NCBI GenBank assembly: GCA_001910725.1
Contig: MJGA01000013.1
Location: forward strand, 124,001-188,000
DNA length: 64,000 nt
Direction of reading: 5' to 3'
Origin: Phanerodontia chrysosporium
Taxonomy: Eukaryota; Basidiomycota; Agaricomycetes; Polyporales; Phanerochaetaceae
Of the stretch, positions 34,178 to 45,824 are shown piece after piece (position 1 is the first letter of the stretch; each line of letters begins with the position of its first letter). The translations under genes and the position numbers were made by a program. The notes beneath the pieces are model-generated. The model was not told the origin of the DNA. It ran no database searches and saw only the letters and a program-made list of their open reading frames with translations.

Positions 34178-35437
34178 ATGGCGCGGCCAACCGCATCCTC
34201 CGGCGAGTACTGCCCCGCGACGCTGCACCAGGCGCTGGCCACCTCAATCTCGGGCGCGGCGTTCACTGACACCGCGTACTTCCTCTTCTCGCGGCGGAAG
34301 ACCTCCGCTGGGGTGGTGCGCAGCCCGCGGGCGGTCTATGCTAGCAGCTATGTCATGCGCGCCGCCGCCGACCACTTTCAGACTCGTGAGCGCGCTCATC
34401 CAGGACTTTACGCCCGTGCACATGTGGAGAGACGTTGACCTACCACTTACAGAGTTGAGCGGCCACTTCTCGACGGATGACGCTGTTCCTGCCGAGACGG
34501 CAGACTACGGCTATGGGTCTGATAGTGATCTAGAGGACGAGGACGAGGATGACCAAGACATAGGAGAGCCCGTAAATGAGGCGAAAGACAAGGTTCGTTT
34601 GTAACCTGAGGCTAGACAATTGCCGAGATCTAAGCCCTGCTGGTACTTGACCTCAGGAGAGAGATGCAGAAAGCCCACAACCTAGCTCTGAGATGCTCCG
34701 GGAAGAAGCGGTGCGCAAGGGTGTAAAGCACATCTTGTTCATCCCTGATGTAGCTGCCGTGACGTGCGTTTTCCTTTGCCCATAGGAGCCTTCTTGACGC
34801 AAAACCTAGATGGCATGCACTTGTTTTTTTCGTATACACAGGCAAGATATCCTTCGCTCCCCTGAGGTCGACTGGCGAGCGAGCCCGCCGTGGCGCTTGC
34901 AGGGTGCACCATGCCGCGAACCCCGAGCTGCCCGAGCTCTGCTCGCCAAAGTCTATGTATCGTCTGGCGGATATGGTTCGTTCATTCTCTGATGGGATAT
35001 CTGCAGTAGCTAATGAATGGAATGCACAGGTTGGGATCGATCATTTGAAGGAGCTTGCAGCAGAGGAGATCCAGAAGCAGCTCTCGCACGAGTGCGTCGT
35101 CGACGAGCTCTTCTCGCATTTCTCCGCAGCGTAAGCTCAGCTGCGTCGCTCGATACATGCCTTGCCATGCTGAGCTTCGCCCAGGTATCCTGATGTGCTC
35201 ACTGCGCAGCTCACCTATCTGTACGCCGAGGGCCGGATGGCGGAGGTTCTGCAGAAAGCGCAGCGTCATGTTGCGTCTGCGTTGAGCGGTCAGATGCCGC
35301 ACGCCGAGACGGTGCTCTCAGCGATGCTCTCCACGCTGTCTGCGCTTCTGCTCAGCCACCCGGGGTATCCGGCCCCAAAGATCGCTACCCTCAATGCTGG
35401 TGCTCCCAACGACACCACGGTGCGCGCCGCCGCTTGA
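34178..35437 (+). CDS. BTB/POZ-domain protein, paralogue B
   Basis: Six exons: 34178-34385, 34453-34592, 34657-34763, 34810-34975, 35030-35130, 35185-35437 (324 aa). The plan and phases equal those of A and C. Landmarks: DTAYFLFSRR, acidic GSDSDLEDEDEDDQD, KHILFIPDVAA, HALVFFVYTGKISFAPLR, LCSPKSMYRLADM, HFSAA, YPDVLTAQLTYLYAEG and PHAETVLSAMLSTLS. After LRS the sequence drifts from the family (the usual NGLEARRAAL is replaced by a different stretch of equal length), suggesting two compensating indels. Frame remains open. Role unknown; BTB proteins usually act as dimers and ligase adaptors. Confidence 0.8.
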
Positions 35438-35918
35438 TCAGCTTCCTCGTTTGCTGATGACTCTGCTACGCAGCCATCCGCGTCCATAGCCCCCTCAGAG
35501 TTCAAGTTTTCCTTTTCGTATGCTGCAAATGTCAGGCCATCGCAAAACGGGCAGTAGGTGCCCGAACCCCCCGCGGTGCGCGTCGCCGGCACCAGGCGTC
35601 CCACCGCCAGCTCTGATCCTGGCTCGGCCTCTGGCTCTGGCAAGAATAATCTTCGACCGTATTAACCATAATTTGTCGTTATAATCGCAGTCCACTTCAA
35701 ATGCATGAAGCCTCGGGTCCACAGATAAGCCCACAGCTCGTGACCCCCCAACTGGATTACAGGTAGTGATATGCATGATGATCCCCGCGATGAACAAGTA
35801 TCCTAGAACATGAACGCAAGGAGCTAACTAGTACGAGTACACTTTCAATTTTACGCTAATCAGAGGAACGCAACATAGGCGCAGATTGCATTGAGACAAA
35901 GACTAGCGTCGCCCTGCT
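35438..35918. other. Convergent spacer between BTB B and the C2-domain gene
   Basis: 481 bp; frames here are Ser/Pro-poor fragments with no recognisable family. Confidence 0.4.
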
Positions 35919-37787
35919 TCACCCCCATAGCATCTTATACCCCGCTGCCTGCACCTCGGACTCGGCACGTGAACACACCGACGACGACCTGCTGCACTGA
36001 CAGCAGGAAGGTCGGTGTAAACACGGCGTCTGCTCGGGCTCTGCGACGTATGGCGCGCCGGGCAGCACGCGTCCTTGCGGCATGTCGACCTCGGGCAGCG
36101 GCACGAAGCTCGAGCACGAGGAGGCGGGGGTACCACCCGGCGGCGAGAAGCAGAAGCTGGGGATAGACGAGAGCGAAGGTGCGGGAGACGAGAATAGTGG
36201 AGCAGGTGAGAGTAGGACTCGAGGCTGCGGGGACGTGTAGGGAGAGGGCGAGGAAGGGCGAGGTATTGGCATTGGCATAATGGGTGCTTGCGAGTCTCCC
36301 TGAGAGATCGAGGGGAGAGATTGGACGGAAATTGGAAGCTCAGGGAGGGAGTGCGGAGATGCATATGGGTATGATGGTAGCAACATGGGTTGTTGCAGAG
36401 GAGAGGCATATGGAGAGCAGTAGCATGGCGGAGGCGGCGGCGGCGGCGGAGATGAGGCCCTGTTGTGCAAGAACTGTATGTGGTCTTTCAGCTCAGAGAC
36501 TACGTGATATGCGTTAGTACAGGAATCGAACACGAATATAGCCCACCAACCATCGTTATGCATCGAAGCCGCCATAAGCCTATCGAACTTTGTCTGTAGG
36601 CTCTTGAGTTTGCGTGCGCATGCGCCTGCTCGTAGTCCGAGGGTTTGCGACGCCGCACTGCGCGCTGCGCGTACTACATGGACGCTTTTCAGCAGGCGTA
36701 CAGAGAGACAGTCGGCGACCAAGATACGCACAAATCACCGCGCCCGAGATGCTCTCATCCATCAACGACGCGCATTCGGCAACGAGCCGAGCGAGCTCTT
36801 GCACAACGGGACCCGCTCCTGGGATATCGTGAATATTCCGGCATAATCGAACATGCGCGAGTGTGTCCTTCAATTCCACAGCAAGCTCGCGCATAGCGGC
36901 ATCTTGTGCTCGCTGCGACTTGAAGGCCTACACGTAAGGGTATCAGAGCGACGTCTAGTTGGCTAAGTGTCAGCCCACCTTGTATACGGAGGACAGGAGG
37001 GTCCACGCAGCCTTGCACATTGGATGTATCTGCCGATCAGATTCAGTAGCCCTCTTCGTATTCGTATACCAATAGTGCCTACATCGACCACGCCGTCTAC
37101 GAACTGCACAAGTTGGTCTAAACTCTCAATCGAGTCACCTAGAGCGGTGAGAGCTTCGGCCATAGGCCCGCCGTGCCCACGTGCGGTCTTGATGAACGCG
37201 CCGCAAAGCTTTTCTTCTGCGTTATCCAGCACCTCGTGGGCGTCAGACGAATAGTCCACGTCGAGATTGACGGACAGAGCCGCGTTCTCTCTGTGCACCC
37301 AATTCATCTTGCTTGGAAGCTCGAACAACTTCCCGGCTGTCATGGATAATGAAGGGTGGGTTATCTGCTCAGAAAGGTCAGAATGAAAGGCCTACGGTTG
37401 GTGACATAGGTGTACAGCATATCCTCAACTTGCCCTAGAAGCTTGTCCCCGAAGACGTCACGGCTCTTGCGTCGCCGATAGAGCGTAAACTTGAGGATTG
37501 ACGAGGCGTGCACCATCCTTGGGGGCAACCTCAGTCACCTCACTCGAAAGGAACCCACCCACTCACAGTTTGAGCGGTTCGGGGAAGTGCCACTCGGGGT
37601 TGAGCGAGTTCAGATATACTCCCGTCTCAAGCTGCTGCTCGCCGTCGACTGAGACTGTGACATATGTATCGACTTCCCGGTCGAAGTGGCGTTCAACGAG
37701 GCCAGTGACCCGGATTGCTTTGGCGGCATGAGCAGCGGGCTCTGCGGCGACCATGACAGGTGACGTACCCGCGAGTTGCGCTATCAA
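35919..37787 (-). CDS. C2-domain protein with helical middle and long proline-rich tail
   Basis: Seven exons: 37567-37787, 37396-37517, 37083-37336, 36979-37029, 36720-36927, 36551-36664, 35919-36499 (516 aa). Residues ~20-110 look like a C2 domain (DTYVTVSVDGEQQ, LNSLNPEWHF, then FTLYRRR and DKLLGQVEDML). A helical region follows (IHPMCKAAWTLLSSVYK, AMRELAVELKDTLAHV) that resembles the N-terminal segment preceding NACHT domains in many polypore STAND proteins. Instead of a NTPase there is a leucine-rich stretch (ARKLKSLQTKFDRLM), a P8 run and a ~190-residue Pro/Ser tail. C2 domains bind membranes, often with calcium. Start could also be the ATG at 37754. Function unknown; relation to STAND immune-type proteins is inference. 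Confidence 0.65.
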
Positions 37788-38531
37788 GTAGTGCTGCCGA
37801 ACCGACCTGGGCGCGCGATTGAGTTCAGAGTCGCCGGTGCGATGAGCGGGAACTCACATTATGGTGCAGCTGCGATGGCGGTTGCGCGAGCGAAGGGGAC
37901 AACTTGCGAGCGGTAACGGCGCCTGTGCCTTCTGTCGGAGAGCTGATCACATATACGGAGCGACGCTGGATGCAGACCCATGCGGTTCAAATGAGGCGGA
38001 CCCTTGTACGGCGTGGCATCGGGTATGAGGTCGGAGTGGAAATAATGGAGCGGCTGGAGCATATCATTGCGGACACGAAAGCTTCAAAGGTCTTGTCCAA
38101 TGGGAATGCATAAGACAACGGCCCAGAAACGCAATGATCATAGGGACGAAGGCTTAGCAGACGAATAACCTAGTTCCTGGGCAATGAGGAAGTCCGTTGG
38201 CTGAACTCGTGGACAGAATCCTGGTAGGTCTTGACGTACATAAGCATGAGGGATACAGATAACCGGCGATTACGGAGCCGCTCACCTGGAGGAGGCCAGG
38301 GCAGACCATGACGATAAAGCATGGTAAGCGCATGGCCAGCCGGCAACAACCAGCATCCGAACGCTCATTTGCAGCTGCAAGGGACAGCCGACCCAGTATG
38401 CTGGCGCGATAATCATGTGATATTTCATTCAGAATATAGATATCAAGCGCAAGGTCAGTGCACTGCAGTGGCGCCGACCGCCACAGATTCGTGCCATGAG
38501 TGATCTACAATGGATACAACCTTTATCAACC
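37788..38531. other. Spacer with an unsupported small frame
   Basis: A plus-strand frame at 37904-38113 (69 codons) is open and would encode a charged helical peptide (MERLEHIIADTKASKVL), but there is no second line of evidence. No repeat seen. Confidence 0.3.
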
Positions 38532-39965
38532 CTAGAAACAGGCAACTGGTGTTAGCGGAACCCTGTCTTCAATTATAGCCAAAAGCCAAACCTGGTTGGT
38601 GAAACGCTTGAGTAAGGCTGGAGGGAGCAGCGCGTCGTCGTCCTCGCGTTGCATGAGCAGCAGCTCGCCCTCGCGACAGACGAGGCTAAGCTGTGCCCCC
38701 GGCCCGCGTTCCATGACCGCACTTTGGATATCCTCAAGTAGTCGACGCAGGCGGCGCAGCGGCGCGCGTGCCTTCTCTCTCGCTTTATCGAAATCGTTGG
38801 AATCGCACGGAAGGATGTCGACAGTGTCGAATGTGCCGTTGCCGTCGTGCACGCCGATGTAGAGGGAGGGGATCTGCCCAAGGTGCAGTTGCAAGTATGA
38901 GTTTGCGAGGTACTGTGAGCCCCTCGCTCGGGAGCGGGACTTGAGCTTCACTAGCGAGCTCTGTGGTACCGTCTGACCTGCGCGCTGCACGCTAACGATG
39001 TTCGGAACATCGCACACGGAGTTTGCAGAGGTAGATTTGACGCCCAAAGTGGACAGCTGTTTAGCAAGGGCGTCGACGGAGTGCTCTGACGGTTCGCAGT
39101 ACGCGTCAACTTCGTATCGCACGACCATCTTCAACCCGTCAAAGTCCTGATTGGATGTGAGCGTTGACCCTCTAGCGCGAGATAACCGAATACACACGCA
39201 CGTATGACACCACCCTATTGTGGCCTGCTAATGTTCCCTTGACCTTGGGGCCAATAGCATTGCACGAGAAGGCCTGCTCGAAGCCGTCACCAAAGGCGGT
39301 GCCGCTGTACACGACAGACCGCTCCTCCCAGCGGCGCATGAGTAGCGTCCACGGGCCGGCGAGTGCGACGTCGATGCGGAATCCAGAGCGATGCCGAGAT
39401 TTGGCACAGCCGGGCTCAAGCCAGGCGATCAGCTTGAGGAGGTTGTTCCTGTCCGTGACCACGTCGACCGTGCCCCACTCCAGTGCCGCGCCGCACGCGT
39501 CTGCAGCAGCAAACAGTGGGGCAAGTGCGTGCTTCCCGAGGCGAAAGCCGTTCTGGTCGACGAAAGATCGGCCTTGGTCAGGCTTCACCGTGACCGGCAG
39601 AGATGGCGGCGCCCATAGACGTGGCGAACCTGGGAACAGTGAGTTGCGATATGACGGCGAGGTGAAGGAGATTGCTCACCTGGTACAGCGATAGTCGGTG
39701 TCTTGACATCTACCCAGCTGTAGGATGCGACTTGCTCGACGCCGGTGATCGCTGCGTCGTCATCTGCATTTCCAGGGGTAGTCTCTTGTTCTTGTGGTTT
39801 GGATATGGTGGCCAAAGGCTCTGGGAGAAGTCCCTCCATGATATCTCTCTTTTTCTTTGCCGCCGCAAAGTCTCCTCGCCCTGGCCCGCCCGCGCGACCA
39901 TTCCCTCGACTGCCACCGTTTCCACCTACTTTCCCTCTCCCTCTGCTCGTGCCTCGTGCCGACAT
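38532..39965 (-). CDS. Conserved basidiomycete protein of unknown function
   Basis: Three exons: 39680-39965, 39202-39629, 38532-39146 (442 aa). The N terminus is Gly/Arg-rich (RGRGKVGGNGGSRGNGR), an RGG-like RNA-binding feature. The globular part contains SYSWVDVKTPTIAVPGSP, SFVDQNGFRL, VDVVTDRNNLLKLIAWL, FRIDVALAGPWTLLMRRWEE, RVVSYDFDGLKMVVRYEVDA and YLQLHLGQIPSLYIGVH. I recognise this order as a widespread fungal family, sometimes auto-annotated as a geranylgeranyl pyrophosphate synthetase although it has no prenyl-synthase DDxxD motif, so I do not accept that name. A final 59-bp intron giving a slightly shorter end is possible. Confidence 0.75.
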
Positions 39966-41558
39966 CTTGCGTGGGGTCAGCGCTGCTTCATGACGGGCCA
40001 AGCACAATATACGCACATCGATAGAAGTCTAGAATGAGTTGGGCGAGGGATAGGGGTCAGTTCGCAAACCTCGGGGAGGACAATGATGTCGTTGAGGCGC
40101 GTATAAACATGGCGTCTGTGAGGAATGCGTGGGACACTCCTCAAATTTGATATCGAGGCGTCTCCAATTGGACTCAGATTTCGAAGAATACATAATGTAC
40201 AGCCAAATAATCACGACCACACGAGACAGCAGTCATTTGGCTCCACACTATGTAGACAGCAGCGAAGAGAACCAGGCAATCGTGCAAGTTCCTAGCTCGA
40301 CTCCGCTACCGGGGCTCAGGATAACGCTGAGCTCACGCGGGGGCTACCGCAATGTTGCGGATCCGGAAGGGACTCAAAGGGCGCAGGTCACACACAGCTG
40401 TCTGTGATCAATCGCAATCAGCACAGACGACTCTTGGCTGGAATACGACTCACCACAAAGCTGGTAGTCTGTCGTAGATGAGCCTCCAAGTAGGTCTGCT
40501 TAAGCCGCGATAGCCTAGTGGACACTTCTTGGCTGGCAATGAGGCGCGAAAATGAGGTACCAGCAGAGAAGGCTGGTCACGGATTGTCCTCGCTAGGCCT
40601 GTCTTGCGGTAGGGACCAGGGTTAAGCACCCTGTCACCGCGCTAGAATCAGGGCAACGCACCGTAGCCGATGTAGGGCGCCGCACGAGGCACATGAAATG
40701 CTGTACGTCGCTGCTTCAGCAGCAGCTTGATTTCGGATGTGAAATTCGACCTGGAGCTTTGAGGGCGACTCAGGCCGTTCCTACGATCTTAGATTAGGCC
40801 TTGTTCTGCGAATTCATCTAGAGCATGGTCTGCTCTGGAGAAACAGATATAGGAGGCAACGGAGGCCATTCCCAGGATCGTGTCAATGTCGCGTCGGCCA
40901 TGAAGGTTGTGACGAAGTTGTAGCGAGAGGCAAAAGGGTAAGCAGTGTTACATCGTTAGCCGCAGTAAGTGTTACTAATTACGCACTGATTACTTATCGT
41001 GTGAATGCGATTCCGCAACAACAGTTACCGCGGGAATTCTGACAAAACCTCCTCTGAACAGGATCCAAACCGCCTCCCGCCTCCCGCCACCCGATGATAG
41101 TCGTTCGATCCACACTTCTATGAGTTGAACAAGAAGACATGTATGGTCCCAGCATGGCGGAGTTACTGTGGGAAAAATCTCTTCGCTTCCCAGGTCCCGT
41201 CAACTAGCTTCTGGGAGGCAATGCACAGGTATGTTTTTCCTCAGTATGGCTCGTCTCGCCATAGACCCTCGCCATAGACCCTCGAGTGCTCACCATGACT
41301 ATATAGGTACTTACTCTTCACTTCGACGAATATACACCCCTTCTTTGAATTGGAAGAAGCCCGTTAGACAGCGCACTAGTACTGCAAGATCGACGGGATG
41401 ACATTCTGCACGGCGAGTGGTCATGAATCACGAAATCTGCCACGCCGAACACGACTCCAACACGTGTCTCTCTCCATCCCCATAAAGCTACACCTTGTAA
41501 TCTGTCGCCGATAAGCCCACGATTATACCCTGCTCAGCGGGCATCGTATCCACTTACG
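39966..41558. other. 1.6-kb divergent spacer upstream of BTB gene C
   Basis: No frame, paralogue or repeat is supported. A cloverleaf-like start at 40509 was considered as a tRNA and dropped (see rejected). Confidence 0.4.
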
Positions 41559-43018
41559 ATGAGCCTTTCGACCAGTTCTGCAACGACCCACACGATTGTG
41601 TCGAGTGAATATCCGCTCTTGTACGTTCGAGAGGCCCTGGCGGTGTCAATAGCGACTGGAACCTTCACCGACACCGCGTACTACTTGTTCTCGAGGCGCA
41701 CTGCGAATGGCGGGGTCGGTCACCCGCGCGTCGTGTACGCCAGCAGCCGCGTCATGCGGGCAGCTGCAGAGCACTTTGAAGCGCGTGAGAAGCGTTTCTT
41801 TCATGTACGCCTGGTTGAAGCTCACGATATTGCTCTAGAACTGAGCGGCCACTTCTCGACGGACGACAACATCCCGAGCGAGACGAGCGATTATGCTTAT
41901 GAACTCGACAGCGACCTCGACGAGTCAGAGGCCGAGGAGGGGCTCGAGGTGGTGACTGATTTAGCGGAGGATAAGGTATCTGCCTCGTGGAAGCCGTGTG
42001 TGCTGGTACTGATTTACACAGGGCAAGGCCGCAGCATCGGAAGAGGATGTCAGTGTACCCTCGACTTCCACACCTGACAAACCTCAGGAAGAGGCACTAC
42101 CCCGCCAAGCGGTCAAGCATACGCTTTTCATCCCAGATGTTGCGGCTGTGACGTACGTGGACTAGTTGCTCCCGCTTCTCCTTCTTTTATCTAGCGTGTA
42201 GCTGGAACGCACTCGTATACTTCATCTATACTGGTAACATTCACTTCGCGCCACTGCGCTCGAATGGCCTCAAAGAGCGCCAGGCCGCAGTCGAGCGGCA
42301 CTGCACAGATAATCCTGATCTTCCAGCGTTGTGCTCGCCCAAGTCAATGTACCGTCTCGCAGACATGGTATGTAACCGCTCTGCCCCACCCGAATGCATT
42401 CGCTGGCCGCGCAATTGACGTCCGCCACAAAGGTCGGGCTCCCGAAGCTGAGGCGTATCTCACTTCAAGAGATCAAGCGGCAGCTCTCGACAAAAGGCAT
42501 CGCCACTGAGGTGTTCTCGCACTTCTCGTCCACGTGCATCCGTTGCTGGTAATATGCATTTCGCTAGGCTGATTGAGCACATCAGGTACCCCGACGTGTT
42601 ATCCGCGGAACTCCGCTTCCTCTATGACAATACGCACATGGCACAGGCTTTGAAGGACGTGCAGCACCACGCGGTGGAGGTTGTGGCGGGTCGTGTCCCG
42701 CATGCAGAAGGCGTGATATCTGCGCTCCTCGCGATGCTTTCATCCCTGCTCGCTGCGCATCCGGTGCACCCCATGCCACCACTCGGCATAGCCTGGGAGT
42801 CTACCTCGGTAAAGTGCGCCCTTACGTCCGTTCGCCAGACCTTACATCTTCCGCGCGCACAGGAATCTTCGAAGGCCAAATCTCCCAATGAGATTAGCGA
42901 CAGCTTTGAGAAGAAAGCGACAGATAGCCTCAGCGATAGCAACAAGAATGCTGCATCCACCAATACCACCGTAACCCGCACGGTCCCTGGAGGTCGGAGG
43001 GGACGATTGTTTGGATAA
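41559..43018 (+). CDS. BTB/POZ-domain protein, paralogue C
   Basis: Six exons: 41559-41784, 41839-41975, 42022-42152, 42202-42367, 42433-42533, 42586-43018 (397 aa). Landmarks: DTAYYLFSRR, SGHFSTDD, acidic ELDSDLDESEAEEGLE, KHTLFIPDVAAVT, WNALVYFIYTGNIHFAPLR, ALCSPKSMYRLADM, SHFSST, YPDVLSAELRFLY and PHAEGVISALLAMLSS. A ~70-residue Ser/Thr/Lys-rich tail extends beyond the family core. Splice phases equal those of A and B. It is directly followed, 154 bp on, by paralogue D in the same direction, so the pair is a tandem duplication. Confidence 0.82.
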
Positions 43019-43172
43019 CTGTCGTCAACACCGTCATGCGAGTTAGGTTAAAGGGAAACAATCGCGCAAGGGGTGCTAGTGGGGCGGACTGTGTATGATA
43101 CGCCGGGACGAAGGACTGCATAAGCTTGTACGATGCTTCCATGGAGAACCCTGAGAGGCATCATCGCAGAGC

Positions 43173-44524
43173 ATGCCATGTCCAAGTCCCATAGAGTTCA
43201 ATGGCGCGCTTGAGGTGTCCACGGGTAGATCCGCAACTTCATTCAAATATCACAGCAGGCTCAGTGGGCGCTTCTCCATGCGCGACGCAGTTCCAGCTGA
43301 GACCGCAGACTACGGATACGAGGGCGATAGCGACATCGATGACGCGGAGCCCGTCGAGGACGACCATTTGAAGGCTGTGGAGAAGTCTGAAGGCGAGGTG
43401 CGTACTCGATCGTCCGGTAACGTGTCCAGCCAAAAACTGAGTTACCGTCCAACTGTCTGGACTGTGCAGAACGCAGAATGCGGGAAATCGGAGACTCTTC
43501 GCCAGCCTCAAGCCGTTGAACTCTCCGCAGAACAGACTGGGAATATGATAGACGTGTACATTGGTGCGAAACTGCCAGACGAGCTGAAGGAGGCCCTATA
43601 CGACCACGGAAAGGCCAAGGAAGCCCCGATCCCGATTGCATGTGAGCAGGGGGAAGCTGTAGAGGTGAGAAAAGAGGTCGAATATGATCGTGGAACGGCC
43701 CAGCAAGGTCCAGAGGAGGCTGCATGTGATGACAAGAGCGCGCAGGCTGCGGGGCAACCACAAGAGGTGGGATACGAGGACGGAAAGGGCAAGGGCGTGA
43801 AACACACCTTGTTTATCCCAGACGTTGCGGCCACAACGTACGCCTTTACGCTCTCTTGCGGTGCACCTTGCTGATGGCTCACGCAGTTGGCACGCGCTCG
43901 TCTTCTTCACCTACACTGGCAAAGTCTACTTCGCGCCGCTGCGCTCGAACGGTCTGGAGGCCCGCCGCGCTGCGCTGGAGCGGCATCGCGACGCGCATCC
44001 TGACCTCCCCGCGCTGTGCTCGCCTAAGTCTATGTACCGTCTCGCAGACATGGTGTGTTCGACCACCGCAAGGCTTTTGCGCTGCTGACCACTCCGCGCA
44101 GGTCGGGCTCGCGCCGCTCAAGGCGCTCGCGGAGCGGGAGATCGAGCAGCAACTCTCGCTCACGAGCATCGCAACGGAGCTGTTCTCGCACTTTTCCGCG
44201 ACGTGCGCGTTTCCCTCCCTTCTGCGTGGGGCTCTGCGCTCACGGCCGTCTAGGTACCCGGACGTGCTCGCCGCGCAACTGCGCTACCTGTATGGCAGCG
44301 GGCACATGGCGCAGGTGCTGCACGACATGCAGCGGCAGCTTACGGGCATCGTCGGCGGACAGGTGCCGCACGCGGAGACGGTGCTCTCTGTGCTCCTGGC
44401 GGCACTCTCGGAGCTGCTGCTCGCGCACCCGGCGCAGCAGAACCTGCCTGTGCTGCCCGGTTACTATGGTGCCTCTACGGAATCGCGAGTGCGTCCATAT
44501 ATCCGAGAAACACACGAAGGCTGA
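43173..44524 (+). CDS. BTB-family protein, paralogue D, missing the first BTB exon
   Basis: Exons 43173-43397, 43470-43837, 43887-44052, 44102-44202, 44254-44524 (376 aa). The 72-bp segment 43398-43469 has GT..AG ends but is also open in frame, so it may be retained. The exon that starts the BTB fold (DTAYYLFSRR in A, B and C) is absent; the frame begins with unrelated sequence and joins the family at SRLSGRFSMRD, exactly where exon 2 starts in the others. The rest is well kept (KHTLFIPDVAA, WHALVFFTYTG, ALCSPKSMYRLADM, YPDVLAAQLRYLYGSGHM, PHAETVLSVLL). The linker is unusually long with degenerate repeats (YDHGKAKEAP, YDRGTAQQGP, YEDGKGKG). It may be a 5'-truncated copy using a new start. Confidence 0.65.
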
Positions 44525-44811
44525 CGAGTCTGATGTTGCGCGGGATAGCTGACACGCCCCACGGTTAGGCCCCCGATAGGACGTGCGCTCCCGCCCTTCG
44601 GGACGAGAGACACAAGAAGCAGCGCCCAATATACAGGCCTTAAGGCGGGAGGCTCCGTGATAGGCCTGCAGATGCCTGAGGTCTTGAGCGATGAGCAGTT
44701 GGCAGCACTGAGAAAAAGTGCGCGCAAAAAGTACAGGCTCAGAATGAGAATCATGGCAGAGCTACAGAGCCAGCAGACATCCGCTGGCCCGAGTCGCTGA
44801 TCATTTGCGTC

Positions 44812-44896
44812 GTCATTTGAACAGCGAGTCGTCGAGGCGAACCAGGATGGCTTGGAGGAGCTCTTCGGGGAGCTCTGTGCCGATTGACCTCGCCAT
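44812..44896 (-). pseudogene. F-box gene remnant (first ~28 codons)
   Basis: Reading from an ATG at 44894-44896 on the minus strand gives MARSIGTELPEELLQAILVR, nearly the same as MSRSVGTELPNELLQAILIR at the start of the complete F-box gene at 58402-59873. Similarity ends after LDDSLF and no continuation is seen. The upstream DNA is also shared (see the repeat entries). Confidence 0.7.
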
Positions 44897-45115
44897 GCTT
44901 GATGTCTGTCCGTCTCAAGATATCCTCGTGTGAATAAATGCCCTGTAATGTCTTTACAATGTGATCTGAACGTTGCAGCACTTGAGAGGTGGTGTATCGT
45001 TGCAGAGCAAGCGATCTCGAGCACACCGTGCGCATGCTTTGCTGGCCGCACCGGACCGGCGCCTATTCCGCTTTGGTGCTTTGCTCCGTCCTCCGTGCAT
45101 GGCTCGACCATCTGT
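44897..45115. repeat. Duplicated F-box upstream block, copy 1 (partner 59874-60095)
   Basis: By eye it aligns with 59874-60095: both contain a GTTG(C/T)AG(C/T)ACTTG segment, then GAGGTGGTG(T/G)ATCGT followed by GCAGAGCAA, and later a GACTCGACCATC / GGCTCGACCATC segment. It lies directly upstream of the F-box remnant, as in the partner. The remainder of 44525-45824 shows no other gene. Confidence 0.6.
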
Positions 45116-45559
45116 GCAGAACTACGACCACTGTGCAGGATGCGTGATTCTCATCGGCATCCTGCCCCTTGCAATTTTATTTCAAACCTCATATGTTATC
45201 GTTTTATCCTGAATGTCGAGAAAACACTGAGCGTGTGTACTCGCTCACGGGCCGTTCGGCGTCCTGTCAGATGGGCGATATCGGGGACAGTGAACAGCGC
45301 GATCAACACTGCAGGTCGGAGGTATGGGACCAAGGAGATACCCAAGGTGCGCTGCCTCGTTTGTCACACATATCCAGGCGTGCTGATGGGCAAAGACAGA
45401 GAATGTACCGCACGATAGTTGCCAATCGCAGCGTGAGGCTTCTCGTGCTTGAATCTCTTGGCTACAGGCCACCGCCCCGTGCTCGTCTCACCACGGCACC
45501 ATCGTGGCAACCTGAGCAGAGCCCTGGACACGACAAGGGCTAGCCTAGCCTGGAATTCG

Positions 45560-45650
45560 ATGCTGCGGGAGTACTATGTGCGCGAACTTAATCTTTGGGT
45601 TAGTTCTGCTTGGATAACTTTGTCCGTGTAGCTTATATCGTTAGTAGCCG
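45560..45650. repeat. Duplicated intergenic block, copy 1 (partner 60655-60745)
   Basis: Aligns with 60655-60745: both share TGTAGCT(T/A)ATATCGTT, preceded by GCGCGA(A/G)CT(T/C)AAT and TCCTGCTT/TTCTGCTT-type text in the same order and spacing. It lies the same distance beyond the F-box upstream block in both loci. Confidence 0.6.
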
Positions 45651-45824
45651 ACACAGACCGCGCGCTCAGGCCCTGGACGGCGGGAGCGTGTTGATTGCTT
45701 ACCCAACCAGATGCTTACGCATGCTCTGTAGACGCACCGCGGCATGATGCGTGATGCCTAATGGCCCCAGCACAGGTTGCCTCACAATACACACCGTTAT
45801 CCTTCCATCCTTACCACCGTCACA

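Noticed and set aside
38532..39965. Naming this gene a geranylgeranyl pyrophosphate synthetase
   Set aside because: The usual DDxxD prenyl-synthase motifs are absent; the name seems to be a propagated automatic label.
40505..40580. Possible tRNA gene (GCGATAGCCTAGTGG-like start)
   Set aside because: The 5' part resembles a tRNA D arm, but no GGTTCGA-type T arm or complementary acceptor end follows at the proper distance.
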